A stretch of DNA of 64,000 bases from Lachnospiraceae bacterium (GTDB lineage: Bacteria > Bacillota > Clostridia > Lachnospirales > Lachnospiraceae), in contig JAFXXN010000053.1 in NCBI GenBank assembly GCA_017542245.1, forward strand, positions 16,107-80,106, in the 5' to 3' direction. The position numbers were made by a program, and so were the translations under genes. Below, in pieces: positions 63,992 to 64,000 of the stretch; the stretch's first letter is position 1, and each line of letters begins with the position of its first letter. The notes below the pieces were generated by a model, which saw only the letters and a list, made by a program, of their open reading frames with translations, was not told the origin of the DNA and did not search any database.

Positions 63992-64000
63992 ATGTATAAA
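63992..64000 (+). CDS. Start of a plus-strand gene (cut by window edge)
   Basis: ATG at 63992 preceded by TTAGGAGAAG at good spacing; only the codons for M-Y-K are inside the window, so no product can be named. The upstream 200 nt contain an ATTGAAA...TTTCAAT inverted repeat and A/T-rich sequence with a possible TAAAAT -10 box near 63930. Confidence 0.45.

Overview
The window looks like a chromosomal segment of a low-GC, anaerobic, Gram-positive Lachnospiraceae-type clostridium. Several features point this way: the gdpP-rplI-dnaB and prfA-prmC-DUF1385-rpmE-rho blocks, AGGAGG-type ribosome binding sites, TTGACA/TATAAT promoters with 16-18 nt spacers, DUF951 and DUF4250 genes, and oxygen-sensitive Fe-S proteins. 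An intracellular GH51 arabinofuranosidase and a flagellar chaperone would fit a Butyrivibrio-like gut or rumen plant-polysaccharide user, but the genus is inference. Most genes lie on the minus strand. I saw no rRNA, tRNA, CRISPR array, phage gene or transposase.

Layout. 1-5.2 kb: nusG (cut by the window edge), secE and rpmG, then DUF951, fliS, an orphan small gene, ftsH, degV and a free-standing small RNA that looks like 6S RNA. 5.3-14.5 kb: a degenerate GGDEF membrane protein, a PfkB-type kinase, yfbR, and uvrA and uvrB with an anti-sigma-like/STAS pair between them. 14.6-19 kb: a small 2[4Fe-4S] ferredoxin and the gdpP-rplI-dnaB operon. 19.2-22.9 kb: a MacB-type ABC ATPase and permease (plus strand). 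22.9-29.6 kb: trmH-like gene, prfA, prmC, DUF1385, rpmE, rho, comFB.

29.7-36.9 kb is the most unusual region. One apparent operon with a consensus promoter and an attenuator-like leader encodes a TM1266-type regulator, a FecCD-type permease, its ATPase, a NifH-like Fe protein, two nitrogenase-component-1-like proteins and a metal-chelate-binding lipoprotein. It reads as an uncharacterised nitrogenase-like reductase coupled to uptake of a metal chelate or tetrapyrrole.

37-45.5 kb: a hemolysin III/PAQR protein, rmuC, DUF4250, a CaCA cation exchanger under a yybP-ykoY (Mn2+) riboswitch, GH51 arabinofuranosidase, Fe-S aldo/keto reductase and M18 aminopeptidase. 45.5-50.6 kb: a TPP-riboswitch-controlled thiamin salvage operon (thiW-thiM-thiE-thiD-methyltransferase-tenA). 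50.6-55.8 kb: sir2, a degenerate half ABC exporter, and a secreted CAP protein with six Ig-like repeats. 55.9-63.8 kb: a YbjN-like protein with a CbxX-type AAA+ ATPase, and an ABC-DUF1854-ABC exporter operon whose two ABC subunits carry PH-like and zinc-ribbon N-termini. A plus-strand gene begins at the right edge.

A dispersed, hairpin-rich intergenic repeat occurs three times, plus one fragment. Two copies directly abut the stop codon of the upstream gene.
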